Origin: a virus
Length of the DNA stretch: 62,481 nt
Reading direction: 5' to 3' (one strand)
Virus record (IMG/VR): IMGVR_UViG_3300020185_000051
Location: 1-62,481 of that record
Shown: one piece after another, positions 7,826 through 17,025 of the stretch
Numbering within the stretch: position 1 is the stretch's first letter
How the letters are laid out: each line of letters begins with the position of its first letter
Translations under genes and position numbers: made by a program
Notes under the pieces: generated by a model
Seen by the model: the letters and a program-made list of their open reading frames with translations, nothing else
What the model was told of the DNA's origin: nothing
The model's database searches: none

Positions 7826-10120
7826 TTAAATCGTGCAACTTTCACAATATTCGTCATCAAGCTCGCCTGCTGCAAGTTCGCCCTCTTTGACACTAAAGTC
7901 CATTTCACCTTGTCCATCAAATGTATTAAAGTAATACAATTGCTTGCCGCCATATTTGTAGAACATAAGCAAATGCTGTAGCATTACACTCATTGGAATT
8001 TTTTCATCTTCATAAAATTCTGGATTGTAACTTGTGTTTACACTAATTGCTTGGTCAATATATTTTTGCAATACTGCCATAATCTTTAAATAACCCTCAG
8101 GACTACGTTGATCCCATAATAGGTCATATTTGTTTTGTAAACGTCTGTATTCTGGTACAACTTGTTTTAGTACTCCATGCTTTGATTGTTTAATGCTAAC
8201 AAGACTGCGAGGAGGTTCAATGCCGTTAGTACTGTTGCTAATTTGTGCTGATGTTTCAGCAGGCATAAGTGCCATTAGTGTACTATTACGAATGCCCGTT
8301 TCTTTTAGTTGTTTACGTAACTCATCCCATGGCATGCGCTCAACATGCGGGATAAGTTCATCTAAATCTTTTTTATATGTTTGGTTAGGTGTAATACCTT
8401 GTCCATATTTTGTTTCGTTGATTCCTTCAATATTACCTTTGTCAATTGCTAAGTCTGCACTTGCTTTAATTAGATAATAACTCCAAGCTTCTGTCCATTC
8501 GTCAATCAACTCTAAGTTTGGATTTTGATAGTTTGTGTCATTTTTTGCTAGCCAATATGCAAAGTTAATAATACCAATGCCTAGTGGACGTCTTTTCATT
8601 GTACTAAGTTCCGCCGCTAATACTGGATATTTTTGATAATCTAATAGCTCATCTAATGCACGTACTGCTAAACGACATACTCGTTCAAAGTCGGTAGGTG
8701 TTTTAATATTGCCCCAATTAATTGCAGCTAATGTACATAGGCTAATTTCACCTTCTGGATCATTTAAGTCAGACAATGGTTTTGTTGGAAGTGTAATTTC
8801 TTGACATAAATTACTCATATGTATTGGTGCTAATGATTCATTAAAACTACTATGTGTATTAGCATGATCTACATTTTGCAAATATACACGGCCTGTATTT
8901 TTACGTTCTTCCATAAATGTACTAAACAATTCACTTGCTGGTATAACAATCTTACGAAGTTTTGTATTGCGTTCTGCGGTTTCATACAAACGTTTAAATT
9001 CGTCTTGATCGTTAAAAAATGCTTCATATAATCCAGGTACATCTGCTGGTGAGAACAAAGTAATATCTCCGCCTGTTACTAGTCGTTCATACATTAGTTT
9101 GTTAAATTGTACACTATAATCCAAATGGCGCACACGATTATCTTCTGTGCCTTTGTTGTTTTTCAATACAAGCATATCTTGCACTTCCAAATGCCAAATT
9201 GGATAATGTAATGTTGCTGCTCCGCCACGTACACCGCCTTGGCTACATGACTTAACTGCACTTTGAAACATCTTGTAAAAAGGGATAACACCTGTGTGGC
9301 TTGCGTCACCTTTTCTAATAGGACTTCCAATAGCACGAATACTTCCTGCGCCAATACCAATACCAGCTTTTTGGCTTACATACTTAACAATACTACTTGA
9401 TGTTGCATTAATACTATCTAAACTATCTCCTGTTTCAATAAGTACACAACTACTAAATTGGCGTTGTGGTGTACGTACGCCTGCCATAATAGGAGTTGGT
9501 AAACTCAAATCAAATGTACTAACTGAATCGTACATATCTTTAACATACTTTATACGTGTATCAGCTGGATAGTCTTGGAATAATGTTGCTGCCATCATCA
9601 TATATGCAATTTGTGGAGTTTCATATATTCTACCTGTTACACGATTTTGCACTAGATATTTGCCACGGAATTGTTCCATACCAACATAAGCAATATTCTC
9701 ATCACGATCGTGTTTAATTAAGCTTTGTAACTTTTCAATTTCTTCAGTAGAATATTTCTCAAAAAACTGAGGATCATAATAACCTAGATCTACATTCTCA
9801 CGGGCTATGTTAGCAAGATGAAAAGGCTCAAATTGTCCATATACTTCTTTTCTTAGATGGTAGTTTATTAACCTTCCAGCTACCCATTGGTAGTTTGGAG
9901 TATCGCCACTGATTAAATCAGCAGCAGCTTTAATTAGTGTTTCTTGAATTTCGTCTGAAGTAATACCATTATAAAACTGAATGTGACTTCTAATTTCAAC
10001 TTCACTTGCACTTACTCCGGTTATTCCTTCACATGCATAAAATACAACATTATGCATTTTTTCCAAGTCTAAAGGCTCTCTCGAGCCATCCCGTTTGAGG
10101 ACAGTGATTTCTTTTGTCAT
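7826..10120 (-). CDS. nrdA: Ribonucleotide reductase class Ia, alpha subunit
   Basis: 764 aa, near the usual NrdA length. An ATP-cone (ITVLKRDGSREPLDLEK...) starts the protein. The active-site Cys lie in FSSCVLIET and in NLCQEITLPT (with Asn-Cys-Glu), and the C-terminal shuttle cysteines are YCESCTI. It reduces NDPs to dNDPs and is re-reduced by the glutaredoxin two genes downstream. SD AAGG sits upstream of the ATG. No strong promoter is seen; an AGTAAATAC at 10170-10178 is only weakly late-like. Confidence 0.97.
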   Translation of the reverse strand: MTKEITVLKRDGSREPLDLEKMHNVVFYACEGITGVSASEVEIRSHIQFYNGITSDEIQETLIKAAADLISGDTPNYQWVAGRLINYHLRKEVYGQFEPFHLANIARENVDLGYYDPQFFEKYSTEEIEKLQSLIKHDRDENIAYVGMEQFRGKYLVQNRVTGRIYETPQIAYMMMAATLFQDYPADTRIKYVKDMYDSVSTFDLSLPTPIMAGVRTPQRQFSSCVLIETGDSLDSINATSSSIVKYVSQKAGIGIGAGSIRAIGSPIRKGDASHTGVIPFYKMFQSAVKSCSQGGVRGGAATLHYPIWHLEVQDMLVLKNNKGTEDNRVRHLDYSVQFNKLMYERLVTGGDITLFSPADVPGLYEAFFNDQDEFKRLYETAERNTKLRKIVIPASELFSTFMEERKNTGRVYLQNVDHANTHSSFNESLAPIHMSNLCQEITLPTKPLSDLNDPEGEISLCTLAAINWGNIKTPTDFERVCRLAVRALDELLDYQKYPVLAAELSTMKRRPLGIGIINFAYWLAKNDTNYQNPNLELIDEWTEAWSYYLIKASADLAIDKGNIEGINETKYGQGITPNQTYKKDLDELIPHVERMPWDELRKQLKETGIRNSTLMALMPAETSAQISNSTNGIEPPRSLVSIKQSKHGVLKQVVPEYRRLQNKYDLLWDQRSPEGYLKIMAVLQKYIDQAISVNTSYNPEFYEDEKIPMSVMLQHLLMFYKYGGKQLYYFNTFDGQGEMDFSVKEGELAAGELDDEYCESCTI

Positions 10121-10197
10121 TCTTGTATACCTTATCTCTTGTGATTTCGTAGTGCGTTTTGCTGGTCGAGTATTTACTAGATCAACTTTTGATTAAA

Positions 10198-10629
10198 CTA
10201 AAGTGTTAACTCACTACTTTCCCAACTATGTAGGATTGTGCTATTTCTTATCTTTTTTTCATTTTCTACTTTACCATAAGTATAGTTTAAAATGTACAAA
10301 TCGTCAACTAAAATTATCATTTTCAGCAAACTTTTTTTTGTGTCTTGAATTGTGTAAATTGTGCATGGCCAATCTATCAATTGCAACGTATATGCCATTC
10401 CAAGAGCAATTGCATTTTCATCAAAGTTATTGTTGTTTATTAAGTCCCATGGTCCAGGCCAATCTTTGCTGTCATATGGATCAATTACCCGTGTACTCAA
10501 TGGTGCATTTTTCCACCAATCTACAATTAATTGTAGTACTTGATCGTCATCGTCTATATCATTTAATGACTTTCTGAAGCCTCGCCAATCACGCAAAAGT
10601 TCACGTGGGGAATTCTGGAAATGGTTCAT
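10198..10629 (-). CDS. Conserved hypothetical protein of marine T4-like phages
   Basis: 143 aa. Contains the sequence DPYDSKDWPGPWDLI (about residues 51-65), a Trp/Pro-rich block I associate with hypothetical proteins of marine myophages. No catalytic motif recognised. It starts within the TAATG of the subtilisin gene stop, so it is probably translationally coupled to that gene. Confidence 0.55.
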   Translation of the reverse strand: MNHFQNSPRELLRDWRGFRKSLNDIDDDDQVLQLIVDWWKNAPLSTRVIDPYDSKDWPGPWDLINNNNFDENAIALGMAYTLQLIDWPCTIYTIQDTKKSLLKMIILVDDLYILNYTYGKVENEKKIRNSTILHSWESSELTL

Positions 10630-13373
10630 TATTTTCTTCTTTTAATTATTGCACGGGGGTATACTGCACCTGATTTAGGTCGACCCATATGCGGTTTTGG
10701 ATACGCTGGTTTATCTTTTGGTTTTTCAAGGTTTGGATACATCAATGTTTTATTAACAGACCCAGTTATATTTTTTTCAATGTTTCCATCAATAGGTTCA
10801 TCATAAACTCCATCATTTGATACCATTATAGATTGTAGTAGACGTATTGCTTGCTTTTGCGACATATCTGGATACTTCTCTAACATACATGCCAAAATAC
10901 CACATACCTGTGGACTTGCCATACTTGTGCCACTTATCTTACGATATTTAAAACCATCACGTACTGGAGTATCATCTCTATCGTTATCATTTGGCCATGC
11001 ACTTTGTACGTAACTACCTGCTGCCCATACATCTATATTACTACCCCAATTACTAAATCCACTTCTTCTATTTAATGTTGAGGTTTGTAGATCTACATCC
11101 AAAGATCCTACAGTAATTGCTCTGGTGTCACTATTGCCACCTGCACTATGCGGAGAACCTGCTCGATTGTAATATGTATATGATGTCGCACTACTGTTAA
11201 GATATGCATTATCGTAATCGATATCGCCAGGATTAAAGATTCCAGCATTACTATTTCCTGCGGCGGCGACAAATAAAATTCCGTCATTCATTAAATCTAC
11301 ACAATCAGCATCATATGCAGAGTTTTTAAAGGAGTATCCGCTAAGATTAAATTGAAAATTATGAATTTCTTCTTCACTAAATCCACCATCCTGATAATCC
11401 AAAGGATTATTTCCATATGCCACGTCTATACGTCCTGGTTCATTTTCATAAAAAGTACATTGCCAGTCAAGATGTTCTGTTGGTCGATAGATCATGCTAA
11501 ACAATGTTTGCCATCCTCTATAGTGTACTACAAATGTTCTGTTAGGTGCTACACCCAAAGTTTTAGTTTTACAGTCAGATCCATATCGATTGGCGCCAGA
11601 AAGAAAACTTGAACCGGTGTTTATTAATGATGCGCTTCCCAATAGTAGTTTTGGAACACCTGGAGTATCTGGAGTGCCGCCATAGCCAGTTGAAAGACCA
11701 AACGTCATAAAGCTGTATGAAGATACCCCAATTGTAGTATAATCTTGTCCTAAGTAACTTATTGGCCACGGAGTATCTATTGTTGCTTTTTTTGGACCGG
11801 AATATGCATTACCAACAAACAAGTTTGATGCATCTGTGAAATCTAGTAGTGGAGTGTGTGTTATTTCTTCAACAGTTGCAGTAGCAGAGGTTGGACTAAC
11901 AGTATGGGCTGTAGGCTCGTCATATGTTAAATCATTAATCTCATTTTCATTTAATACTTGTGTTCCATACGCATGTGTTCTAAATTTCCAATCTACTTCG
12001 TACTCGGCTATATCTCCATTACGTAAATCAACTTCAACCAGATAACGTACTGGTATATCGCCACTTGCACTCATTTGACCAAACCTAGTAAGTCCTCTTA
12101 GGTCAACTGAAATTTGTCCATCGACAAATGGAAACGTAGTTACAATTTGGCCATTATTATTAATTATACGTCTAATAGTAATACTACTAACACTTGCAGT
12201 ATCATCAACAGAATCATAATTAACAATTTTAGCACGTAACGTACTATAAGATTTTAAATCGCATGGGGTGTTAATTGTAATTTCTTTATTACTATTACTA
12301 GGGTCATCTAAAGTAAAACTTGCACCAAAGTTAATTGATTTTTCAAATTCCGGAGGTACTGAAACTAATCTATCAACTGTTGACGTAGTAGGCGTTGCAT
12401 CAGATGTTATATATTTAAAAGTGCTATTGATTGGATTTGATCCTGTTGGAAGACCAACAAGTGTTTCGTCTGCTGTAGAGGCACCATAATATCCATCGTA
12501 CACTGTAAAAAGATCTGACGGAAGATAATTCTGTCCTCGAAAATTGATACTTGAAATGCTTTTAGGATTCATACCAAACATCCAACCAACAGAAGCACCC
12601 CAACTTGCATTAACAATTGTAGGATTTTTCCTACCTGTTTCTGGATTAACTGGTTTATTTCTGTGGAATAATCTAATATAGTCAAATGCAAGGTCTATAG
12701 AAACAGTTGCAGATGCATTATTACCACCAAATCGCATTGGTAAAAAATATATATTGGCGTCTGTAGCCCATCCTTCATTTCTACCAGCAACGGTTCCTGC
12801 TACGTGAATATTATGATAGTTGTCAACTGTTGGATGGTATATAACATCATCAAATTTGGTGATATCACCTAATTCTCGTGCGTGTTGGAACCAGTTATAA
12901 TCAATTACTCTAGTGTTTCCGTTCTCATCAAGAAATTCTGGGTGGTTTGGTTCCCATCCCATATCATCCATAATAACAACATCAACATTTTTACCAGTAT
13001 ATGGTAATTCTGGCAAAGTAATAATATCTGACGTTGCTGGTACTGGTTGATCTTGATGTATATGTTGAAATCTTCCCCAATTGTTGTCCAACGGTTGTTG
13101 GAATCGATATCTTCTATATTTTCCCAATAATTCAATTGGAAAATCCTTATCATATATTTCTACATCTTCTACACGATCGTCCTGTTTTACTAGGTCTGCT
13201 TCCTGAGGTGTTAAACTGTAAATTGTTACACGGCTGATTGGTTTACGCATATCAACTTCAACTTGTCTATCTGGAATAGTAATACTACCTCCAGGAGTTT
13301 CCATGTCATCGTAAAAAGTATCTGAGTCTTTAAAATCTTTCAGGATAACGGCATATAATTGTTGCATTGCCAT
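10629..13373 (-). CDS. Subtilisin-like (S8) serine peptidase, virion-associated candidate
   Basis: 914 aa. Catalytic Asp in VVIMDDMG (about 136-137), His in NIHVAGTVAG (H190), oxyanion Asn in FVAAAGNSN, nucleophile Ser in SGTSMASPQ (about 817). Some 600 residues separate His and Ser, far more than the roughly 150 of a bare subtilisin. The protease domain is therefore split by a long beta-rich insertion. No signal peptide. It is coupled to the fibre-like gene upstream (stop/start overlap at 13373), so it may be a virion protein that trims surface or structural proteins. The basic C-terminal tail ends in IIKRRK. Confidence 0.85.
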   Translation of the reverse strand: MAMQQLYAVILKDFKDSDTFYDDMETPGGSITIPDRQVEVDMRKPISRVTIYSLTPQEADLVKQDDRVEDVEIYDKDFPIELLGKYRRYRFQQPLDNNWGRFQHIHQDQPVPATSDIITLPELPYTGKNVDVVIMDDMGWEPNHPEFLDENGNTRVIDYNWFQHARELGDITKFDDVIYHPTVDNYHNIHVAGTVAGRNEGWATDANIYFLPMRFGGNNASATVSIDLAFDYIRLFHRNKPVNPETGRKNPTIVNASWGASVGWMFGMNPKSISSINFRGQNYLPSDLFTVYDGYYGASTADETLVGLPTGSNPINSTFKYITSDATPTTSTVDRLVSVPPEFEKSINFGASFTLDDPSNSNKEITINTPCDLKSYSTLRAKIVNYDSVDDTASVSSITIRRIINNNGQIVTTFPFVDGQISVDLRGLTRFGQMSASGDIPVRYLVEVDLRNGDIAEYEVDWKFRTHAYGTQVLNENEINDLTYDEPTAHTVSPTSATATVEEITHTPLLDFTDASNLFVGNAYSGPKKATIDTPWPISYLGQDYTTIGVSSYSFMTFGLSTGYGGTPDTPGVPKLLLGSASLINTGSSFLSGANRYGSDCKTKTLGVAPNRTFVVHYRGWQTLFSMIYRPTEHLDWQCTFYENEPGRIDVAYGNNPLDYQDGGFSEEEIHNFQFNLSGYSFKNSAYDADCVDLMNDGILFVAAAGNSNAGIFNPGDIDYDNAYLNSSATSYTYYNRAGSPHSAGGNSDTRAITVGSLDVDLQTSTLNRRSGFSNWGSNIDVWAAGSYVQSAWPNDNDRDDTPVRDGFKYRKISGTSMASPQVCGILACMLEKYPDMSQKQAIRLLQSIMVSNDGVYDEPIDGNIEKNITGSVNKTLMYPNLEKPKDKPAYPKPHMGRPKSGAVYPRAIIKRRK

Positions 13374-14524
13374 TATTCCATTTTCAGTATAGCTAAAGAT
13401 GCTTCAACTGCGGTTGTACTTCCTGACTTATTAGTAATTGCAAGATATACTGTATCATTACCAGCATCATTCCAACAAATACTTGCTGGAGTAAATTTTA
13501 CAGTAGTAGCTGATGTAGTAATTACTTCAGCATGTACTCCTGCATCTGATTCTGGGTCCATACCTTCCAATCTTGATGAGTCTGCGTTACGTGCTGTATC
13601 ACTACTGTATACTCTAACCCATGCCGCGGCATCAGTTGTAATTGAGAAAATACTATATGTTTTTGCTGCACTTGGAATATCTAGGTTGTAAGTAGCGCCA
13701 TCAGCAATTGAACCTGTCGTGCCAGATATTGCAATACGACTGTTTCCAGTGCCGCCGCCTGCGCCTCCTACACCATAACCAATTGATCCGCCGCCGCCAA
13801 GTAGTCCCGCCACTGTTTGTAAAGATGATGTTGGATTTGCTGGATCTGCAACTGCAAAACTTTGTTCAATCCATGTCATTTGTACTGGATTTACATCTGC
13901 ACATGTGTAACTTACTACAAATACGCCGTTAGTAACTGTGCCGCCAAAAATATGATCTAATCTGCTAGCTTCTGGTGACGTTGTACCATAATCATCGTCA
14001 AGCATAACATCGCCATTGTCATCAACACTAATGCGCATCGTACCACTTCTACGTGATGTTGCATCTGTTAGTGTATATGTAATTTGTGTAAATCCAAAAC
14101 GTGTTGTATCAATAGCGATTTCGTTAAGTGATACGTCTGTTGCAGATGGGGTTAGTTCAACTGTGCTTGGATTTTGTGGGGTTGCTTCTGGAGGGGCTAC
14201 TAGGGGTATTTCTGAATTAAACTTAACTACAATAACTGCTTGATCTGCTGGTGCAGTTGCAAAATTAATTACAAAATCGTCTACTGTATAATTAGTTGTT
14301 AATACATCGTCAATTGTAACTCTATATGCATTAGTTGACACATCATCTAAGTCAATGCCTGTGTTAAATTCTGTTGTATTGTTATCGCCTATAAAATTAA
14401 GCGGTTCATTACCAATAAACAAACGTTTTACGTCTGTAGCGTAACCTAATTCGCCTGTTGTAAGTGCTGGTAGGTTTTGTATTAGTCCCTGCCTCACCTT
14501 AATTGATGCATTAATATCTGCCAT
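13373..14524 (-). CDS. Fibre/adhesin-like structural protein
   Basis: 383 aa. The N-terminus (IKVRQGLIQNLPALTTGELG, then YATDVKRLFIGN) is the short 'GE-G-TD-RL-IG' attachment module found at the start of many tail fibres, such as the Mtd-type N-domain. Beta-rich Ser/Thr/Gly repeats and a glycine-rich hinge (LLGGGGSIGYGVGGAGGG) follow. A perfect late promoter TATAAATA is 33 nt upstream of the ATG. Directly precedes and overlaps the subtilisin gene. Confidence 0.7.
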   Translation of the reverse strand: MADINASIKVRQGLIQNLPALTTGELGYATDVKRLFIGNEPLNFIGDNNTTEFNTGIDLDDVSTNAYRVTIDDVLTTNYTVDDFVINFATAPADQAVIVVKFNSEIPLVAPPEATPQNPSTVELTPSATDVSLNEIAIDTTRFGFTQITYTLTDATSRRSGTMRISVDDNGDVMLDDDYGTTSPEASRLDHIFGGTVTNGVFVVSYTCADVNPVQMTWIEQSFAVADPANPTSSLQTVAGLLGGGGSIGYGVGGAGGGTGNSRIAISGTTGSIADGATYNLDIPSAAKTYSIFSITTDAAAWVRVYSSDTARNADSSRLEGMDPESDAGVHAEVITTSATTVKFTPASICWNDAGNDTVYLAITNKSGSTTAVEASLAILKME

Positions 14525-14556
14525 GATAGTTTACCCCGTGTGTTTTCTATATACTG

Positions 14557-14564
14557 TATTTATA
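14557..14564 (-). promoter_or_regulatory. T4-type late promoter (perfect TATAAATA) for fibre-like gene
   Basis: TATAAATA on the minus strand; it overlaps the stop codon of the upstream nuclease gene and lies 33 nt before the ATG of the 383-aa gene. Confidence 0.8.
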
Positions 14565-15252
14565 CGTTAACGCCATAAAATTGAGCAACTTTTGCTGCCC
14601 ATCCATCAGACCATTGTTTAAACTCAGCTTCTTGTACTTCAAATAATTGAAATTCTACATCACCACTACACATAAAAATAGCAATATTTTCAATCTTAGT
14701 CTCATATAATTCGTTATGTGCTAGTGCATATGCAGCACCTTGCATAAAGTAATCGTCAATCCATTCTCGCTTTTTAGGTTTATTAGTTTGCTTAAAGTCC
14801 ATAATGGTTGGCTTACCTTTGTACACTCCAACTAAATCTGTTGTTCCTGCATAAAGCTCAGGCATACAAAGCATAACTTCAGTACCCCAAATTTCATCAA
14901 TAGTAGGCTCAATATTTTTAATTACTTCGGCTGCCATTGCTTTGGCTTGTTGATGCACAATGTTATTACCAGGATTATATTCTTCATATTGCCCCAATGC
15001 CCAATGCTCTAATATATTGTGCATAACTGTTCCACGATTTGCGGCAGTTGTTGTAATACGTTGTGCTTCTTCTGTGCCAACACGTTTACGCCAGTTTTGT
15101 AAAACTTTACGTTTTTCTTCACTTTGAGTGGCGCCTAGGATTGTTGTGACACTTGGCACTGGTTCGCCCCAAGGGTTTTGATATAGACGTTTACCGTCTA
15201 CTTCTGTACGTTTTAATTCTTTATACGGGAATGGAGATTTTATGTTCAGCAT
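14560..15252 (-). CDS. PD-(D/E)XK nuclease (RecB/Cas4-like exonuclease)
   Basis: 230 aa. The core reads GTTDLVGVYKGKPTIMDFKQ (about residues 115-134): the Asp in TTDLV, then Asp in MDF and Lys in FKQ form the D...D-x-K active site. A preceding RGTVMHNILEHW helix carries the His of the RecB-type nuclease family. Likely acts on DNA ends in recombination or repair. A perfect-consensus early promoter has its -10 exactly 6 nt before the ATG, so the mRNA is predicted to be leaderless; no SD is seen. Confidence 0.82.
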   Translation of the reverse strand: MLNIKSPFPYKELKRTEVDGKRLYQNPWGEPVPSVTTILGATQSEEKRKVLQNWRKRVGTEEAQRITTTAANRGTVMHNILEHWALGQYEEYNPGNNIVHQQAKAMAAEVIKNIEPTIDEIWGTEVMLCMPELYAGTTDLVGVYKGKPTIMDFKQTNKPKKREWIDDYFMQGAAYALAHNELYETKIENIAIFMCSGDVEFQLFEVQEAEFKQWSDGWAAKVAQFYGVNV

Positions 15253-15258
15253 ATATAA

Positions 15259-15287
15259 ATTATACTATATTTAAGATAGTATGTCAA
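15259..15287 (-). promoter_or_regulatory. Sigma70 consensus promoter, -10 6 nt before ATG (leaderless)
   Basis: TTGACA (15287-15282), 17-nt spacer, TATAAT (15264-15259), then TTATAT and the ATG at 15252. Predicted +1 equals the A of the start codon. It lies inside the 3' end of the SGNH gene. Confidence 0.8.
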
Positions 15288-16032
15288 CAACTTTAGCTAA
15301 AATATAGTTGTCAAAAATCCATTTATTTGCCTTGGGGCTCCAATGGTCATCATCAATAGAAACGATTAAATCGTTATCAAGTAATAACTGATTTCTTTCT
15401 TTACGGGTGAGTGGGTTTCCTTCAAAGACGGATTTTTGTAGAGTCTGATATACCCCAAACTCGTTCATAAGTTCGATGTATGCATATGTAATCTTATTCT
15501 CATCATTACGTTTGTTTGGATCTGCTAGCAAGTTTAATTTTATTATGTGTTTAAAATCATACAGGACATCTACGTTATTCCACCATTTTTCATTATACAC
15601 CTGATATCTATTAGACGTAGCTGTATTCCTTAGTGTTTCTAATATTGTGTTCTCTAAATAGCTTGTAACTCCTGGAGGCTTTTTATCGCCGTAAAACTTT
15701 AATTTATCAGAATGTATAGAGTACCAATAAGTGTCGCTAAGACCAAGTGTTTTATAATTATCAGATACTTCTTCCTGAAGATCAAATAAATCATCACCAA
15801 AAACTGATAAAATTCGGTGATTGAATGTTTCATTGGTTAATACAACATCAACATCTTTCATTTTTGCATCAAGCATAGCTAAACGATAATAATCATATCC
15901 TCGACCGCCTAGTGAATAATTAATGTATTGGTGTTGTGGAAAGTATTGTGATAACAGATAGGTCCAACTATTTTTTTGCTGGCCTGGTTGATGATATGCT
16001 GAGTAGCTATCTCCAATGATTGCTATTTTCAT
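15271..16032 (-). CDS. SGNH-hydrolase-like protein
   Basis: 253 aa. Block I is IIGDSYSA (residues 5-12, with Ser in GDS) and block V is DDDHWSPKAN (about 227-236, the D-x-x-H pair). Together these are the catalytic Ser and Asp/His of SGNH/GDSL esterases. Such phage enzymes often deacetylate sugars on virion or host polysaccharides. SD CAGGA precedes the ATG. A second SGNH-like gene is at 24048-24836. Confidence 0.7.
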   Translation of the reverse strand: MKIAIIGDSYSAYHQPGQQKNSWTYLLSQYFPQHQYINYSLGGRGYDYYRLAMLDAKMKDVDVVLTNETFNHRILSVFGDDLFDLQEEVSDNYKTLGLSDTYWYSIHSDKLKFYGDKKPPGVTSYLENTILETLRNTATSNRYQVYNEKWWNNVDVLYDFKHIIKLNLLADPNKRNDENKITYAYIELMNEFGVYQTLQKSVFEGNPLTRKERNQLLLDNDLIVSIDDDHWSPKANKWIFDNYILAKVVDILS

Positions 16033-16055
16033 AGTACATTCCTGTATTCGTATTG

Positions 16056-16673
16056 CTACCAGTAAATATACCAGTTAAATGTTCTAGATGTAGATGTGTT
16101 TGTAGTGCGTTCAATCTTGAATCCAAGGTTAATAAAGTATTGCATTACACTATCCATTTGGTTTTGTTTAGCACGGTCTACTGTAGTGCCAATATATACA
16201 TTCCAATAATCAGCACTTGCTGGTGCTGGTGCTGATGTAACACCAGCTGTTAGTCCAAGAGATGTGTTTGCAGTACCTGCGCCAATTTCATAATTCCATG
16301 TTGCAGGATCTGTTTCTATTGTCAAAACTAAATGACCCGATGAATCTTTAGAGGCTGTTACACTTGAAATACCTGCATCATTAATGTCTGCAATTACTGC
16401 ATTTAGTGATGTGCCTGTTGTACCAAGAGTTACTGTTGTTCCTTGAATTATAATTGTTTCACCAACATTAATTGTTGGCGTTGCTACTGTTCCTGCAACT
16501 GTTGCTGATGGAGTAGTAGTAGTCATTTCAGTTTTATTAGCAATAGTAATTTCATAAGCACCTGTTGCACTTACTGTAATTATTTCTTTCATGATTGCTG
16601 TACACTCATTAAAAATAATTAGATCTTGGTGGCTTTTTGCTCGTGCCTGTGATGCATTTAATCCCATACTCAT
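16056..16673 (-). CDS. Putative virion structural protein
   Basis: 205 aa. Helical start (MSMGLNASQARAKSHQDLIIF), then a Thr/Val/Gly-rich beta segment and a C-terminal part ending NWYIYW. This layout resembles small structural proteins of marine myophages; no enzymatic motif. ATG overlaps the stop of the upstream 117-aa gene. Confidence 0.55.
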   Translation of the reverse strand: MSMGLNASQARAKSHQDLIIFNECTAIMKEIITVSATGAYEITIANKTEMTTTTPSATVAGTVATPTINVGETIIIQGTTVTLGTTGTSLNAVIADINDAGISSVTASKDSSGHLVLTIETDPATWNYEIGAGTANTSLGLTAGVTSAPAPASADYWNVYIGTTVDRAKQNQMDSVMQYFINLGFKIERTTNTSTSRTFNWYIYW

Positions 16674-17023
16674 TTGCTTAACTCTTTTTTCACTTGTTTT
16701 TGTGCCATTTTACTGACAACTTTATTGTCCTTTTCAGGATCTGGCTTATCGTAATCACTGTGACTTTGGTCACTATCTGAATTAAAAAATACAACTTTAT
16801 CTTTGATGTTCCTAACAATAGCGAGTTTATCGAGAAGATCAAATAGTGATCCATCGTCAATATCATATCCTTCAGAAGATAGTTCGGACATAATTGCATT
16901 AAAGCTAATACTGTCGATTCCTTCCCCACTCATTGTTGTTAAAATATCAATAACAGACTGTGTAGGGTCTCCTGGTTGCTCATTTAAACTAATTTGGGCT
17001 GATATGATGTCGTGTATACGCAT
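16670..17023 (-). CDS. Hypothetical protein (117 aa)
   Basis: Unrecognised. The N-terminal two thirds looks like a compact helical domain; the C-terminal third is highly charged (DSDQSHSDYDKPDPEKDNK then a basic KKELSK end). Sits 2 nt after the 264-aa acidic protein and overlaps the following structural candidate, so it belongs to the 17820-16056 unit driven by the late promoter at 17853. Confidence 0.55.
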   Translation of the reverse strand: MRIHDIISAQISLNEQPGDPTQSVIDILTTMSGEGIDSISFNAIMSELSSEGYDIDDGSLFDLLDKLAIVRNIKDKVVFFNSDSDQSHSDYDKPDPEKDNKVVSKMAQKQVKKELSK

Positions 17024-17025
17024 TT

